Positions 63,929 to 64,000 of a stretch of 64,000 bases of DNA are shown here, piece by piece. The notes under the pieces were generated by a model, which ran no database searches, was not told where the DNA came from, and saw only the letters and a program-made list of their open reading frames with translations. How positions within the stretch are numbered: the first letter of the stretch is position 1; each line of letters begins with the position of its first letter. The translations under genes were made by a program, and so were the position numbers. Source of the stretch: Erwinia sp. E_sp_B01_1 (GTDB taxonomy: Bacteria; Pseudomonadota; Gammaproteobacteria; Enterobacterales; Enterobacteriaceae); contig NZ_CP142208.1 of NCBI RefSeq assembly GCF_036865545.1, positions 4,030,001 to 4,094,000 on the forward strand, in the 5' to 3' direction.

Positions 63929-64000
63929 TTATCCTACCCGCAGTTTCTGAGCCGGTGCAGCGCGGTGCGTTGCACCACTGGCGGCCAGATCCAGATCGCG
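63929..64000 (-). CDS. exbB: ExbB, C-terminal end only (runs off the window)
   Basis: Last 23 codons before the TAA at 63929-63931: RDLDLAASGATHRAAPAQKL. The RDLDL motif and Ala/Gln-rich tail match the ExbB C-terminus, and the position upstream of exbD is standard. The remainder lies beyond the window edge. Confidence 0.85.
   Translation of the reverse strand, partial: RDLDLAASGATHRAAPAQKLRVG

Noticed and set aside
1..64000. tRNA, rRNA, CRISPR arrays, insertion sequences, prophage modules or att sites
   Set aside because: None seen. The Ner-like and C-protein genes are the only mobile-element-type genes, and no transposase, integrase or regularly spaced repeat was found by reading.

Overview
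The window is from a gamma-proteobacterium of the Enterobacterales, most likely Erwiniaceae (Erwinia or Pantoea-like). This is inferred from close matches in memory to E. coli TreBCR, BtsSRT, YjiA/YjiX, YlaC, YdcR, ferritin and ExbD, combined with a complete pqqABCDEF operon and an archaic (Csu-type) pilus operon. It is chromosomal accessory/metabolic DNA. I saw no rRNA, tRNA, IS element, prophage or CRISPR array.

Layout. 0-4.4 kb: trehalose regulon treR-treB-treC with a TreR operator. 4.5-8 kb: two small unknown proteins, then a divergent LysR regulator/dmlA pair. 8-12.3 kb: a second, stand-alone PBP2 and a membrane GGDEF-EAL protein. 12.3-18.5 kb: heme uptake hmuRSTUV behind a probable Fur box. 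18.6-24.7 kb: SelW-like protein, two MFS exporters, AraC regulator, dienelactone hydrolase, M19 dipeptidase. 24.9-30.7 kb: pqqABCDEF. 30.7-34.9 kb: LysR/MFS pair, a Ner-like protein facing an orphan restriction-modification-type controller (C) protein with a near-perfect C-box, then ferritin. 35-39.3 kb: GNAT, methyltransferase, a fatty acid desaturase coupled to a PhnD-like binding protein, and a higBA toxin-antitoxin pair with a double operator. 39.4-45.5 kb: the pyruvate-sensing BtsS/BtsR system beside its own target, the BtsT transporter, with yjiX and yjiA between; btsR is bracketed by duplicated remnants of its own two ends. 45.8-51.8 kb: serine hydrolase lipoprotein, the Anbu proteasome-like operon (ATP-grasp, alpha-E, transglutaminase, Anbu), a secreted cupin. 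52-56.2 kb: ylaC, a MocR/YdcR regulator, an MHYT-GGDEF-EAL protein. 56.7-62 kb: Csu-type pilus operon. 62-64 kb: MHS-family carboxylate transporter, exbD and the end of exbB.

A pattern cuts across the window. Seven otherwise well-conserved genes (LysR next to dmlA, hmuR, pqqF, desaturase, higA, btsT, MHS transporter) are each broken by exactly one missing base, and in every case the loss can be placed in a homopolymer run (T7, A7, C6, T6, A7, A7, T5). Restoring one base gives a full-length family member each time. Homopolymer under-calling in the assembly is the simplest explanation, but an 8-base run is represented correctly inside treC, so real slippage mutation or phase variation is not excluded.

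Themes: iron/heme (hmu, ftnA, exbBD), periplasmic sugar/alcohol oxidation cofactor (PQQ), carbon uptake (trehalose, pyruvate, D-malate/tartrate, tricarboxylates), and surface attachment/c-di-GMP (two GGDEF-EAL proteins, one divergent from the pilus operon). These suit a plant- or insect-associated lifestyle, but that is inference.
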